Below are positions 10,801 to 24,000 of a stretch of DNA of 42,169 nt, in pieces. The stretch covers positions 121,512 to 163,680 of the forward strand of contig NW_003546360.1 of assembly GCF_000090795.2 (NCBI RefSeq). Direction: 5' to 3'. The stretch comes from Amphimedon queenslandica. Taxonomy: Eukaryota; Porifera; Demospongiae; Haplosclerida; Niphatidae. The first letter of the stretch is position 1, and every line of letters begins with the position of its first letter. The translations under genes were made by a program, and so were the position numbers. The notes under the pieces were generated by a model that worked only from the letters and a program-made list of their open reading frames with translations, did not search any database and was not told the DNA's origin.

Positions 10801-13800
10801 ATCCGTCAAATCTCCGCCAAACTTTCCCACTAAACGATAATTTGAAACCACCCTAGTGTTACCTTAATTAATGTGCAACACACCAATGTACTAATTTTGC
10901 AAGGTGAAAAAGCTTTAAATGCTAACAAAAAAGGCCACAATAAAAATGATCAAGATGATTAAAATATTCAAATCACACAGTGCACCTTTTCACTTCAGTA
11001 TCACTATGATCTTCAGTACTTCTATCTTCTAGAGCACCACCAGGAATACTTGCTATTAAATCAGTCAATGGCATCTCTCCTTCAATAAGAAGCTGACTTA
11101 TTTCAGTTTCATAGTCAACACCACCTTCCTAAAGTATGAATAAAAGCTAAGACTAGCAGAATCATAACTTCAAGACATAATAATAATGACGATCGATCCA
11201 CCAACATGTACATGTAAATGTACATTGTATTTACAGTAACGATATACACCTACATGCATGTACATACATGTACAGGTATTCATGTACAAGCATTGTAATT
11301 ACATGTAAATTGTACATCTACTTTACTTGCATGTACATGTAGCAAAAATAAAATAGCGTGTCTAGAGCAAGCGTCAATTTATACAAGCAATTAAGTCAAA
11401 TATACAATTAGCCTTTTCGACTTTTCAAACATTCTAATATTTTTAAATTATAATACATGTATAACACCCTGTGCATTTACTATACCTTTAATGCAGTCAC
11501 TTCCTCGTAATCAATTGTTTCTTCATCATCACTTCCATCTTCAGCAACAGGAGTAAAAATAGTATCATCAGTAGCACCTACATGTACATGTACACATATC
11601 ATACACATGTACAATAGATCATGCACATGTACAGTACATGAATATGAACACTACAGATTATTAATAATTACCAGATTGCAATCCAGTTGATGTCAATGAT
11701 GGATCAGTTGTCTCCAGTGGATTCAAACCTTGCATTAACCATGTTGAGTACTTTTGAGTTTGATCCACAATGTAGTTCAAATGGACATCCCTTGCTTGTC
11801 TACGTTTCTCTTCCAGTATAACATGATGTTTATGCTCCACAATCTATTTAAAATGAAAAGTAGAATGAAAACACAAGATGAATGTAAAGCAATTAAGGGG
11901 CGAATAGCTAGCCTTAGCAAGCAAAGCATGTACAATGTAGTACAAAAGTGAAAATGATGTATGTCTAAGGAGACTTGGAGAGATCATGAAAGTATTTATT
12001 TCTCCCAAAACTGCTGTATTTATTTGTAATAGCAATCTTACTACCATTTACTTACATGTACCACTATCATTCAGTGTAAAAAGTCATCTTATGAAATTTT
12101 TATCAATGCTGTTAGGAAATATACAAGCAAAATTATTGCTTTCTCCAAATGTACTGTAAATAAACTTTGGCTCAAAAAAGGCAGCAGAAAATTTTTACTT
12201 TATTGATGGTATCACAAATCTATGAATATACATGTTCTTAGCACCAACAGATCTAGACAGTGCAAAATTTTTAAGGGCTCAGAACTTGTTAAAGAAATAT
12301 TTGCAGATTCTGTTTAAATAATGCAGCATGCATTCCCAAAAGTAGCACATCTACATGTACATGTATCCATGCAATTTGCGCACGTACTTGTACAAATAAT
12401 GGGAAATATTTTTGTACCTTTTGAATAGAGTCCCAAAAATGTCTCACTTCTTTGGCAAGTGTTGAAGCTATCTTCTTGAGCCTTAATTGCTCTTCTTTAA
12501 TTGCTCTCTCAGTTAGCTGTTCTTGTTCCTGATGATGACGTGCAACAGTACGACAAAGCTATTAAAATACAAGTTGAATAGCAAAGTAAAACAATGATAT
12601 ACATGAATGCATACATTACAACAAAAGGTATAAAATAATAAGACTGCATGAAATAAGAAGGGGGAAAAGAGGAAAATAGTGCATGTACATGTACATGTAT
12701 AACACTCATATTCATCACAAAAATTAAATAAATTGATCAACATCCAAATAAAATCATATACTTTGTACATGTACATTGTACATTCAAATTTAGAAACAAG
12801 CATACTTTCATACAAATCCATGTACAGGCATGTAGCTATAAGTCAAACACATGTACATGTAAATGGCTACATGCAGATGTACATGCATGTACAATGTGCA
12901 GGTTATACCATGCATGTACATGTACATGTATGTACAGTGTACATGCAGTCAATGTAATATCGTACCTTTTTGCATGTATTAATTTTCCACCTCCTTTCAT
13001 TGGCAAAATCAGTTGCCAGCCAATTCATTTCTTCCAAAAGATAATCCCAATGTGTTTTAATACGTGATGGCTCTTGAACTTTAGGCAAACGACTGGCAGA
13101 CCACATTCCTTCCTTACGTAACTCAGAAATAGCTTTCATAACTTCAGCTTCATGTCGTGCTCTCATCACAATATCTTCATGAGAAACATCAGGTACTGAT
13201 GACAATGTTGAATGCATACGAAGAGCAGGTCGAGGAGAGGAAAGATTAAGGGAATGAGAAGGGGATGTGACATTACTGGCAGGAGTTGATGGTTGATACA
13301 GAGAATTATTTGTTGAAGCCTGTGAAACCGTGACGGCAACAACATTACTAGAATGAACATCAGCAGATGCTGACTGTCTTGAAAATGAACAAGTATCCAT
13401 ATCAATAGATGTGTCTTCCTCCAAAAGTGCTTCAGTCTCTAGCTTATCTCTTATTTGAGATGGATCACGAGGAGAAAGCAATTCCTCAAAAACCAATATG
13501 TCAGAATCAAGATCATTCTGTTTGAGATACTGATCCTTGAGGATGTTGGGTTTCTTTCGCCAAACTTGATAATCCATCATATTGCCTCCTCCTTCAAGAA
13601 AAAATTTCTCTTGTAACATCTTCTCATAACTAACTTTCAGTTCAATTTCTTTTGCCCTTTTCAAATTTAATATCTTCATTTGAAGACTTTTCGTGTCATC
13701 ATTCACTCTCAGCTTATCAGGAGAAGAAGGTCTTCTCTCCATTAAAGGAGATGTCGTCTGAATTGTATTCGGAGAATGCAAAAACTGAGAGGGCGATGAA

Positions 13801-14261
13801 CATGAAAACTCATCAGTCACTTCTGAAGTAGAATAAGGTGGAGGAGGTGTACAAGGCAAAATCGGAGTCACTGATGGTACAAGTGGTGTAGGGATGACAA
13901 CAGCAGTTGTTGGCGTAATCAAAGACTGGGTATCAACAGAGCGAGATAAAGATGCTGATAAGTTTGCTAATGCTGCAACATGTGTCACTGGATATGACTG
14001 AGATGAGGCTACATTATGGTGATGGGTAGATCCTAAAGGAATAATACCACTAGGAACATTCAAAGATGAAGGTGGCTGCTGGTTTGTAGAAACAGAAGAT
14101 ACAGTTGGAACAATAGCAGGGAGTGCAATGTATGCTTGAGATGAAGTAGAAGAAGATTCACTAGGTACAGTTAGCGGGACTTTCTTATGTTCATCAGTCT
14201 TAGGATGTTTCATTGAAACTTCAGGAGAGGAATCATCTGCACGAGGTCTTTTTGTCGCCAT
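7860..14261 (-). CDS. EP400: EP400/Domino-type SWI2/SNF2 remodeller, 5' part (9 exons)
   Basis: Exons in transcription order: 14261-12966, 12558-12418, 11843-11672, 11577-11486, 11128-10986, 9827-9670, 9473-9283, 9232-9146, 8000-7860. They sum to 807 codons in one frame. Exon 1 gives a Ser/Pro/Thr-rich N-terminus, an EP400-like [19 protein letters not shown] block (residues 220-238) and the HSA domain (about 383-432, [18 protein letters not shown]), which continues with LCRTVARHH in exon 2. HSA domains bind actin-related proteins in NuA4/TIP60-type complexes. Exons 4-7 code for an acidic linker. Exons 8-9 begin the Snf2 ATPase: [31 protein letters not shown] and the Walker A DEMGLGKT (798-805). 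The start was taken just after a splice acceptor (TTTTTAG at about 14270), so a 5'UTR intron is likely. The FFL.GGGN block favours EP400 over SRCAP. The rest of the ATPase was not found to the left. Confidence 0.9.
9074..9133. repeat. 18-bp tandem repeat, about 3 units
   Basis: The unit CATGCATGCATCTATGTA occurs three times in an EP400 intron, just downstream of the donor of the exon ending at 9146. It is itself made of overlapping palindromic steps (CATGCATG, TGTACA). It looks like local expansion of the genome-wide ACATGTAC-type repeat. Confidence 0.9.
9874..10563. mobile_element. Non-autonomous element, copy A, uninterrupted
   Basis: About 690 bp in an EP400 intron between the exons at 9670-9827 and 10986-11128. 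It matches, segment by segment, a larger element at 19658-22289, beginning GTGCAGACCCTTG and ending near CATGGCAAGAG. Short inverted ends are visible (CCCTTGCCAC against its complement GTGGCAAGGG in copy B). There is no coding sequence. Copy A has clean empty sites where copy B carries insertions, which fixes the ends of those insertions. Confidence 0.8.
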
Positions 14262-14719
14262 AGTTACTTCTAAAAACAAGTACAAATACGTGTACAAGTA
14301 AAAATGCAACTATGCATTAATTCATACATGGTCACACTGACATACAAACAGTTACGTGTACCAGGAGCACACAACAAAATATAAAAGTACAAGTGTGAAA
14401 CACTCATATGTACATGTATGCTTCCGCTTTGCATAAAATTACAAGAACAATTAATGCAATCGATTGGAGATTTAGTATGTTCATGCATTGGAATTTGGAA
14501 CCAATGTGCTACATTACTTCATGTACAAGCATGAACATACATTACATGTACAACAAGAAGTCTGCTGTTTCAAAAAACACTAACTTTTTGTGGTTATTTA
14601 AAACTTTAGAGGGACCCAATGCATAATACAACTTAACTTCAGACACTTCATTGCCCAACTCATTGGGAACTTAAAAATTAAACTTGTAAAAGTATTGTAT
14701 ATGTTCCAACCACAGCTAT
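14262..14719. other. EP400 5' leader and spacer
   Basis: On the minus strand TACTTGTTTTTAG at about 14281-14269 is a good splice acceptor eight bases before the EP400 ATG, so the upstream part is probably a 5'UTR intron. The rest is AT-rich with several ACATGTAC tracts. No coding exon or clear promoter was identified. Confidence 0.45.
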
Positions 14720-15120
14720 CTTGACATCTTGAGAAAATAAAACAAGCGTAACAGTGTAAAAATATTCCTATAATTCTTTACACAACCTTGCATGCATAAA
14801 GTACAACTAGGTTATTATTACGACTTATATAGAGGTTTTCTCTACCTTCTAATGCTTTTAGAGAAGTCTTAAGACAGTATTTCTAATAATCTCTATGTTC
14901 TCTAGGTGTTCAAAAGCTCAACCATGTTTAACCCACCATTTTGTTTGCCGTGACCACACCCACTACATAAAGAGCGTGGGCGGATGGTAGCTAAGGTATA
15001 TTAATTTTGTTATTTCTCCAATACAACGTGTATAAAAGAAATGTAAACGTGGACGTATACAAACATCGCACACGGGTGAAATCAATTATAGGTACGACTT
15101 GGGACCTAACCCCCAGGTCA
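14720..15120. repeat. Dispersed 400-bp repeat, copy 1
   Basis: This segment recurs in inverted orientation at about 23915-24300. Shared marks include ACAAGCGTAACAGTGTAAAA near 14741, a GTTTGCCGTGACCACACCCA-type block near 14943, ACAACGTGTATA near 15023 and a GGTGAAATCAATTATAGGT block near 15076. No ORF was found. It is probably a MITE or SINE-like family of this genome. In this copy it occupies the upstream region of EP400. Confidence 0.8.
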
Positions 15121-15360
15121 TTTAAAAACATACATTTATTTAATAAACACCTGTCAGTCCATATGTACGTGTAGATGTCTAAAGGTGAATGCACATGAAC
15201 ATTTACGAAACACATGCAAGTGCATATTAGCTAATTGAAGACCAAGTCGAATCAGTATGGTAACATGTCAAAAGGATCTATATAATGATTCAGAAGCCAC
15301 CATCACATCAATCTGAAGTCAAGGATTTTAGTTGAACATGTACAATAGTAACGATACACA

Positions 15361-15630
15361 TACAGTATTTCCTTAAATAAAAGCCCGTGCGTCTATTTCC
15401 TAAAATGGTATTTGAACCTCGAAAAGAGTAAGAAAAAGAAAATAAAACTTAGGCCCACACCGGGATTCAAACCCCGTGACCCGACCCATTCACTTCACTT
15501 CAGAGAACTGAAAGAAGTATCCACAAGGCTACTGAGTTACTTTGAGGTTAGACTTTGTGTATTTATTGTTCAATCCCATTACTACCCTGGCGTTCATTCG
15601 CATCTGACTTCTACTTAAGAAAATATGGTA
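15361..15630 (-). mobile_element. TIR element with internal tRNA-like promoter, copy 1
   Basis: The left end TACAGTATTTCCTTAAATA and the right end (complement TACCATATTTTCTTAAGTA) form an imperfect inverted repeat with outer TA. On the minus strand the interior has a B-box-like GGGGTTTGAATCCC (complement of 15462-15475), preceded by an A-box-like CTCAGTAGCCTTGTGGATA. A T-rich run follows. Ends of this kind are usual for Tc1/mariner-type MITEs, while the interior looks tRNA-derived like a SINE. It belongs with the element at 31151-31378. Confidence 0.6.
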
Positions 15631-16220
15631 CATGTAAAATGTACTACTGTACATGTACATGTACATGTATCCTTAATTTTAAGGCGGTGAAATCATCATT
15701 TTTTAAAAACTAAAGCTTCTTCAAATCAAATATACTGCCACTTAGCATAGCTACCACTACTTGACTTCCCTTTTGATAAAAACAATTAACATATTGTAAA
15801 GCCCCTCAAGTACCTGAAAATAAGGATAAAATTCACAAAATTAATTTCTGTTGTGGCAATAATCACTAAAGGTAAAATCAGGGCTGTCTATCAAAAAGTA
15901 ATTATGGCCCTTCTTAACTCACTGAAAAAATAAGTAAGAGTACCACCCCCTTAACCACCCCTTTACAAAAAGAATATATTGCGACTTAAAAATCAACGGT
16001 ATAACAATAATAAAAGGTTTACAACGAGAATTACTTACAAAATACTGTCAAATGGTTCACTCATCAAGGGCGTGATTATCCTCTCAAAAATGGATGCTTC
16101 ACTGAGCCGCCATTTAACCAAACACGTGAGCAAAATACCGTATATCTTCCAACTATCAAAATAAGGTATTCCTACGTCTATTCAAAAATGAAAAATTGAA
16201 AAAAAACATAGAAATCTAAA
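15631..16220. other. Intergenic, upstream of the TMEM248-like gene
   Basis: It holds a perfect ACATGTAC tract (15647-15670) and then AT-rich sequence without recognisable exons. An open frame at 15979-16164 has no family resemblance. The promoter of the plus-strand gene at 16221 should lie at its right end, but no diagnostic box was seen. Confidence 0.4.
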
Positions 16221-18024
16221 ATGGAGTCTGAAGGTCACTGTACTCCTGATAACAACCAGCAACTTTGTATGAATTCGGGACCTACTCACTTTAGAAGATT
16301 GCGTTTCATTACTAGTGATCCTTCTGCCTTCATTTTTATGTTGTCTCTTGTTGTTTTGGCGTGTTGTTGTCCATTATTGGTAGTATATATGGATCATTCC
16401 TCAGAGTTGCCAGATTTTGACAAAATGAAAGTTAGTATTTTTAATATTATTTACTTTTTGAACTCATTTGGTTGTTAACATTGACCATGTAGGTGGTCAG
16501 CACTTTTAATGTGATAGTAGCGTGTTGGTAATTTTTGAGGGTACAAATATTTGTGGCTGGCAGTTAGCAAACTTCTTTTCACTTGGATCTGCAACACTAG
16601 CTTGTGACACATGGCTTTCAGTGGAATGTGAAGTAATAGACAATGACTCTTGCTCCTCCACTAGCTTGATAGTGGTAATTAGAACTCTGCATGGTCTGTT
16701 ACGGTGTTATCTATGTGTAGGTGATAAGGGTTGAAATTTAATGCATGAAACTGAATTGCAAAATTAATAAAAAATAAATTGTTCCCTGAAAATTACTAAC
16801 GGTATGGTATTGATACATGTTGTACACAGACAGTTGGAGTTTGACTAAACAATATCACAGCCATCATAAGCATGCAGAAGGCTTAGTGGCTATTATAGAT
16901 CCCACTTTGAAGTGCCCTCCACTATCTCAGTCACAAATAACATTATGAAATAATTATTATAAACTTTCTTTCCAAAGCTTAATATCATTTGATAACAAAT
17001 GTGCTGTACTTGGCATTTGTTCATGTACATCTATGTTCATTATCCCGCAAACAGGCAGGCTCATAGCGTTTGTGTAACTCTGTCATTTTTCGAAAAGAAA
17101 TAGCTAAGAATGATCGTGTGAAGCCATGTTTAATTATAATTTTTTTAGACATTGAACTCATTCCTTGGCAGTCTCCCTCGAACAGAATTCTGCTTTTACT
17201 CTAACAATGAGACTGAGATAAATTCTGCTGGAAATTATTCATACATGTATAGTAGAACTGATAACTTTGGATTATTTGTGACATTCTTAATACATTCTGA
17301 TGTTCCCAAAGGCAAACTACTCACACTTGACTTGACAGGAAAGGAGCTACATACCAAGATTGTAGGTAATTCACATGTACATGTTAACTAGTATTATCTA
17401 CTGACTTTGATTATTTATTGTATGTAGATCAGAGCCAAAGTAGAACAGATATAAATTTGCATGTGTTTTCAGTTTTCAATACATCTAAAGGTACACAATG
17501 TGAAGAGCACATTGCCAAATTTATACAAATCTGTATTATAGCTACAAACTGCTCTAAAAATTGGTGTGCAATCGAAGCTTGTGTCGTTGTAGCTGCACCA
17601 ATGGGCACAAAAAATTTGATAGATTTTGAGTACGTATAGACAATTATATTTTTTATTATTGTATCAAAATATTTTTCAGGATGTTTTCAAAAACATGTGC
17701 CAATTGCTTCTGTTCACAGGAACTTGACTTTATACAAAAAACTGAAAAAAATATATTGAAAATGTCAAATGAATCTTGTGCTACAGTAGTAAAGCCTTTT
17801 CCTGAAAAGTACAGAAGGCATGGTTTAATTTCAATCTACTTATCTCAGGTTAGTAAAGATAACATAATTTGACAAGGCAGTAATAATTATTGCAGGTTGA
17901 CAAAGAGAAGGCACAGAATAATATATTCAAGATTACATTAGTTTTTATAGCACTGTTGATAGTATTTTTAATTGGTATGACTTGTACACAGTATAAACAA
18001 CCACAAATGTCACACAATGATTGA
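16221..18024 (+). CDS. Two-TM membrane protein, TMEM248/TMEM219-like (6 exons)
   Basis: Exons: 16221-16430, 16564-16674, 17149-17365, 17428-17629, 17680-17848, 17896-18024. They give 345 residues in frame. An N-terminal membrane segment (36-56, FIFMLSLVVLACCCPLLVVY) is followed by a roughly 250-residue presumably lumenal or extracellular domain with many Cys and N-glycosylation sequons. A C-terminal membrane segment (314-332, ITLVFIALLIVFLIG) and a short tail complete it. Length and layout match the TMEM248/TMEM219 family. Similarity in register includes FITSDPSAFIFMLS, DLTGKELHTKIV and CEEHIAKFIQICIIA. Identity is low, so the family call is an inference. The gene is tail-to-tail with the seven-TM gene: the stops are 39 bp apart, so the 3' ends probably overlap. 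Confidence 0.6.
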
Positions 18025-18063
18025 AGTCATTATATTTACAAGTACAACTATTATTGATGACAG

Positions 18064-21000
18064 TTATTTATTATCTTTGCTGACTCTTGGTGATGTACAA
18101 CTTTCTGTTGTACTGGTAAATGATCTTTCCTTATCATTTTCACGAAACGCTTCATCTTGTTGATCATTGTGAAGTGCAAAAGACATTGTTGAAACAAAAT
18201 CTTCTCTTGTCCACCCATAAACTATAGCATTTAAAAATCCTTGCAGTGGCAGAGTCAGTGACTAGTTACAAAACAGTCAGTGACACTTTATTTCTTATAG
18301 TAATAGTATATATATACCTGAGCAAATAAGAAAAAGTTATATGCATCACTCCATTTTTTCATTTCAAAATTATTCTGGAGCTTAAGCATCAAAAGAAGAA
18401 GCATTACAGCACAGCACAAATCTGCAAAAATAATTGTTATACAAATGAAAATTAAAATTTCATAAACTCACTAAAGAAACCACTAAATACAAACACTGTC
18501 AGAAACAACATCACTCTTTTTGCAGCTCTAGACTGTCCTCTAGCTAATATTGCAGTAGCACCATAATTGTATGCTTCACTTCGAGATTCTATGAAGACAA
18601 TGAATGATCTCCACTAAATTTGTCAATTTACCATAATCTTTTTTTAAACTTGCAATTTTTGACAAAGTTTTTACATATAAAATCTGAAAAAAAAATAATT
18701 ACGCATGCATTTATTACATAATGAATTACCACCAAAAGCACAAATACAACAATGTACTGAAGAGCTAAGACACATCCTATTGATACTGTAAAATATAACT
18801 GACGCTTCATGTAATCACTGGACTCCTATACACATTAACTCATAACAATGTCAGTATACATTGGTGAACTATACCTTATCTTTGAATTGAGCAAAAGGTA
18901 AAATGTTTATAATTGTAGGTCTGCACCTATTTCAATTTCAAAAGTACTTGATTATCAATAACAATATCTAACCAGCATGAACATGATTGTGTAATTGATA
19001 GAAAGCCAGTTATTCCAGCCGTAACACCAAACACTGTTGCCATGACAATGACTGGAAATGTCCTACAAATTTATGGAGTTTCAATCATTAACTTTTAAAT
19101 TGTTACCATGCTATTAAATATAAAAATGCCACAGCTTTGAAGCTCATTCCTCTTTGTCTCTGACTAGATGGCAACTAAACAATAACAATAATATTTATTA
19201 TCTTCATTATAAATTTTAATGTACAGTATATACTTACCAGGAAAATATGTGTATCTGTATTCTTTGTCCTATAGTAAGCAAGCAATCCATACACCAATGT
19301 CAAATTTAGTGCCACACATTCCACCATCTACATGAACATCAATGATAAAGAAAAGAATTATGAATGTACAACATATACCCCAGTCAGTAATGTAATTGGA
19401 TAGCAATATACACGATCAAAGTTTCTGTCACTAAGATTACTAAGCCAAATAGAAGATCCAGCTATCCACAAACCAGACAAAAGGCAGTCAGCAAGAGACA
19501 GCATAAAAATTGGGTGAATTTCCCTACTGCAAACTCTTCTCCTTAAAATAGCTGACAAAATAATTGAGCATGATCCCAATAACCCTTTTGCAAAACAAAA
19601 ATAGAAGAGGCTTTAATTATCATGACAAATACCATCAATTAATCTTTTTAATAAAAAGCACTAAAAGTGCAGACCCTTGTAGTCTCGCCCCGCCCCTTCG
19701 CTACCTGTAAGCAAAGGGGCGGGGTGAGACTAATACCCTTGCAACACAAGCAATAGATTTATTATTGATAATTGATGAAAGGTGTGGCTAATATTAAGCT
19801 CATTAATTGTAGTCTCGCTAGCCAGACTCTAATTTACCGAATAAGAGTCTGGTGCCATGCCTAATATCAACTCATGTTTCAATGTTTTGATTTGCGTGGG
19901 CAAAGAATGTTATACTTGCTTCCTGACATCAAGAAAAATAAAGCAGTAAAGTACTTTTCATTTTGGGCTTTTTTTGGCAGTACTGAAGTTGGAGCAATCA
20001 TGGCAGCTGAATTCATCTCGGATACAAGCACATTATTTCTAGAAGCATTTCTTTACTTGCCTAATTGTCTAACCATCAGAGCAGATAAAGGCAATCCAGT
20101 CAGCAGTTGTAGTAGTAAGTCATAGAAAGAAAGTATATGTAATAGCTCAGTCAGTTCCATTCTTGATAGTAGCTTGCCGTGCGTGGGTGGATTCTAATGT
20201 AACCATGGTAACAGTGACCTGATTAGGTCGATCAAATCCACCAGACAAGCACGAGTTGATGTTAGGATTGAAACCAGACTCTATTCTAAAAATTGAGTCT
20301 GGCCCCACGAGACCACATTAATTGTATAGGTGTGGTTTCAAGTGCCAACATGGCTCATAGATTTTAGGGTAAATGAAAGGGATCAGAAACGGGCATCTTA
20401 TACATCGCTAGGAGACAGATGCGGGTTGATGTTTGCATCTAGCAATGGGGCTGTCTTGGAGCAAGAACTGTCCTTTTGACACCTGTCATTCCAGCAGTGG
20501 TGCCATATACGCCATTATTTATATCAAAGGAAGCAGAGGAGACATGAATCTATCCCCAGACAATTTTATATGTAGCTAGCATCATCATCTGCACTGATTA
20601 TTTGCTCTGACATGTGAATGGTTCTAACAACATTTGTTTTGTACCCTTATCTCAAAAGTGATAGACAGATGACAGTAAATGATATAATCATTATAATTAG
20701 AGTACCAAAATGTGGAGGTCGCCCACTATAGTTTGTTTGGAAAAAATAATACGTCTTTCCGTAATGATCAATTTACTGATAAATTTGAGACATTTGTTTT
20801 GTACCCTTAACATAAAAACCTAAGAGTCTGTGACATTAGCTATCACACCACCATTGTAATAGTTACAACACACCAGAGGTTCCCGAAACCGTTTCTATTC
20901 ATTAGGTTGTACAAAACAAAATATAGAATTAAATACAGTAAGTGTGATCAACAATGATTGATAATTTATAAAGCACTGATTAAACTGCAAACGGATACAT

Positions 21001-24000
21001 TGCTACAGAAGACAGCTTGGGCAAATAGGAAGAATATTTCTGAAGGGTGACCTGAACAAAGTAAGATTTTATGCGACAAAAAACTACCTAAGAAGTATGC
21101 ATACCTGCTTCAACTTTCAGCCATTTTTAATTTTACATACGTGTAATTAGAGAGGTTATTTACTGTAATATTAACTTGCATTTTCCTGTTAATTGCTACG
21201 CCCTGTTTCCAATCCCTTTCATTTACTCTAATATCTATGCATGGCTACACATACACAGTTAGGCCTTCAAAAGCTTGAGGTTTTCTAAGTTGTAAAAGCT
21301 CTTTTGACACGGTACTAGTTACTTGCAGACTTCTTTCTACTTCAAGGCAGTTTCAGGATACTGGCTGCCTTCTCTACTGAGATTCAAGAGGCCATATTTG
21401 ACATACCTAGTACAGTTTTTACACTGTCATATCATACAAAAGAAAGAAAAGTAAGAAAATCCCCACATAAGTTTGAAGTTTAATGCTATTACCTTTGTTA
21501 TGATGCTACAACCAGGCTTGGGGCGAAGTACTTTAAAAAGTATTTAAGTACATTACAAGTACCTGTTAGATTTTTAAAATGAGTACAAGTACAAATCCCT
21601 CATTTTTACAATTGTATTCAGTATGAGTACGAGTACTCTATTGCAGTACTTAAGTACTACTTAAGCACTTGACCACACCCAAATAATTAATAAGTTAGTT
21701 TTAAAATTAATAAATTAAATCAGACGGTTATTACATCTTATGAACTTTTCAAATCCAAACTGACCAGTGTCATAGTATGGGACCCACAGGAGGTAAATAT
21801 ATGTGGTTTACACTAGCTAGTATTTATTATATCAACACATTAGCATTGCATCAAAAAATGTACTTCAAAGTACTTGTAAGCACTAAAAACATACTAGTAT
21901 TTAAGTACAGTACGAGTATTTGTAATTTTTGTTCAAAAGTACTTGAGTAAATACCGAGTACTTTCAAACTTGTGCTTAAGCATGCTTAAGTACGAGTACC
22001 AAAGTACTCGCCCCAAGCCTGGCTACAACAAATTCTGCCACTGCCATAACAAAAAGTTGACAGGCTGAGCTGTCTTTGCTTCGCTTTTGTCAGGTTTTGC
22101 CACCTTACAAAAGAGTAAAAAGCTCTTAAAATGAAAGAAAACAATCTCTTCTATTCAGAAAAACTAGTTTTGAGTCTTTGGAGATTTTATCCTGAGAGCA
22201 GGAGCAGCTTGATTTAAACTTCTTGCTAACACACACACAGACAAATCGAATCATATATCCTTGCCCATACGCCTACGTGTGGCAAGGGCAATCAAACAGA
22301 AAATAAGCAAAAAAAGGCAAAACACAAAAATTATAACAAAAACCACACCTACATGTATTAAAATAGAACCATATACCTTAAGCCTACTATTATTTGCGTC
22401 TACTAATTTTAGCGAAATCAGCAAAAGTCATGTTTAGCGTTACTAATTTTAGCATTTTTAACTAAATTAACTATAAATAATAACCATTGTAATGAATAAT
22501 AATTATTTTGGCATCTATTTAATTTAGCGATTTAAAGTTCTCTCGCTATTATAGCTAAATTTAGTAGACGTTAAAAATAGTAGGCTTAAGGTAGCTAAAA
22601 AAAATTCGGCAAGTAAAATTTGGAAAATTTCGCAAATTGAGGTCCATTTGCTAAAATTAGTCTCCAATTTGATAGGGTACTGTAGCAGGCTAGCGGCATT
22701 GCAACATAAAATTTTGGCAAAACTTATCATCCAAACCTCTTTCAGGCCAGGTTTACACAGCAAAGAAAAGATGCAATCCGTATAGTTTTGTGCCTGTTTT
22801 ATGCTTCTGTTTACACAGAAACGAATAAAAACGTGATACGATCCTGATAGCACTCTATAGAAACAAAAAAGGTGTTCAAAGTGGATACAGTAATTCCTCG
22901 AATAGACCCCTCGAATAGACCCCGCACGTCGATTATTACCCACCCTCAAATACATGTAGTCCCTGCACCAGTCAACTTTTGAGTGAAATAGTAGCCACCC
23001 TCTAATTGTACCCGCATAGTTTAATTTAAATAAATTTTGGGTGTGGCATTATTAATAGCACTGAACGTGCCAGCATAATGCCAGTACCTATGTGCTGAGC
23101 TTAATTAAATTAACTTGAGCAAATAGTTGATCCCTTGGTTGGTTGGTCTAGTTGTCAAAAGCACTGTAAACAGCCAAGAAGATGAATCTCACTTACTACC
23201 AGAGTACTACCGCTATTGCTGGGCATTCTCTCGTGAGTTAAAAAGCTTCCAGTAGCTAGAGCTGCTCTCTAAACATCTCTAGGTAGAAAAGAAAGACTTC
23301 TACTGACAGAAGATTAAGGCCTCACAGATTAACTGATAAAATTATTAGCCTCAGTTGAAATTATTAGTACCTGCCCTCAAATAATAGCCTGATATTATCT
23401 TTCCTGAAATCAATAATAACTGTGGGGTCTATTCGAGGAAATACAGTACTTTTAAAACGATGTGTTTTGCATTGGTTTGTAAACGTAGCCTCAGAGTCAT
23501 TCATTTTCGCCAAATTTGACACTCCAAACTTTCTACTTTAAAAAATACAATGTACCTACCAAAACATGATTAAAAATATCATGAATTGTGACATTACATA
23601 CAACAACATTAACTGAGTTACTAAATCATTAATAATCAACAAGCATACACATTGTACAATAATATAATATTACATGTACAAGTAAATTGTAATTCCTGTC
23701 CAGCAGAGAACCTGGACCCCTTAGCAAAATCAGTTAACTGATCAAAAAAACTGAATGGTTCACTCTAAAATTATCATATACATGTAATTGATTTTAGTGT
23801 TTTACACAAGGGGAAAGGAGGATATTCCCTACTTATGGTACATGACATTATATAGGTGGTAGCCTATATGTAGGATTTAGGTGGATTTTTCAAGATGGTG
23901 TCCATTTTTATAATTTTTACGACCTGAGGGTGTAGCCCCCAGGTCGTCCTATAATTGATTTCACCCACATGCGATATATATATATATATATATTTGTATG

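Larger units (their letters stand above)
19658..22289. mobile_element. Non-autonomous element, copy B, broken by four nested insertions
   Basis: It is the same family as 9874-10563, here in intron 2 of the minus-strand seven-TM gene. Collinear pieces begin GTGCAGACCCTTG, continue with TGATGAAAGGTGTGGCTA, AAGTGCCAACATGGCT, TACTGGCTGCCTTCTCTACT and AATTCTGCCACTGCCATAAC, and end near GTGTGGCAAGGGC. The gaps between these pieces are filled by separate inserts with inverted ends and direct target repeats (19680-19734, 19810-20315, 20356-21239, 21513-22021). Confidence 0.85.

Noticed and set aside
12733-12957. 74-codon open frame rich in His/Val/Tyr/Met
   Set aside because: It is generated by translation of the ACATGTAC repeat and overlaps the EP400 exon-intron border on the other strand.
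16493-16527. Possible extra exon of the TMEM248-like gene (VVSTFNVIVAC)
   Set aside because: It has a fair acceptor and donor, but it joins out of frame to the next exon at 16564. The direct join 16430 to 16564 is in frame and gives a product of family-like length.
19874-20125. 83-codon open frame MFQCFDLRGQRMLYLLPD...
   Set aside because: It lies wholly inside the non-autonomous insert 19810-20315, has no splice or family support, and is probably chance.
22524-22955. 143-codon minus-strand open frame
   Set aside because: It crosses the end of a MITE and the start of two other elements, and its composition matches no protein family.
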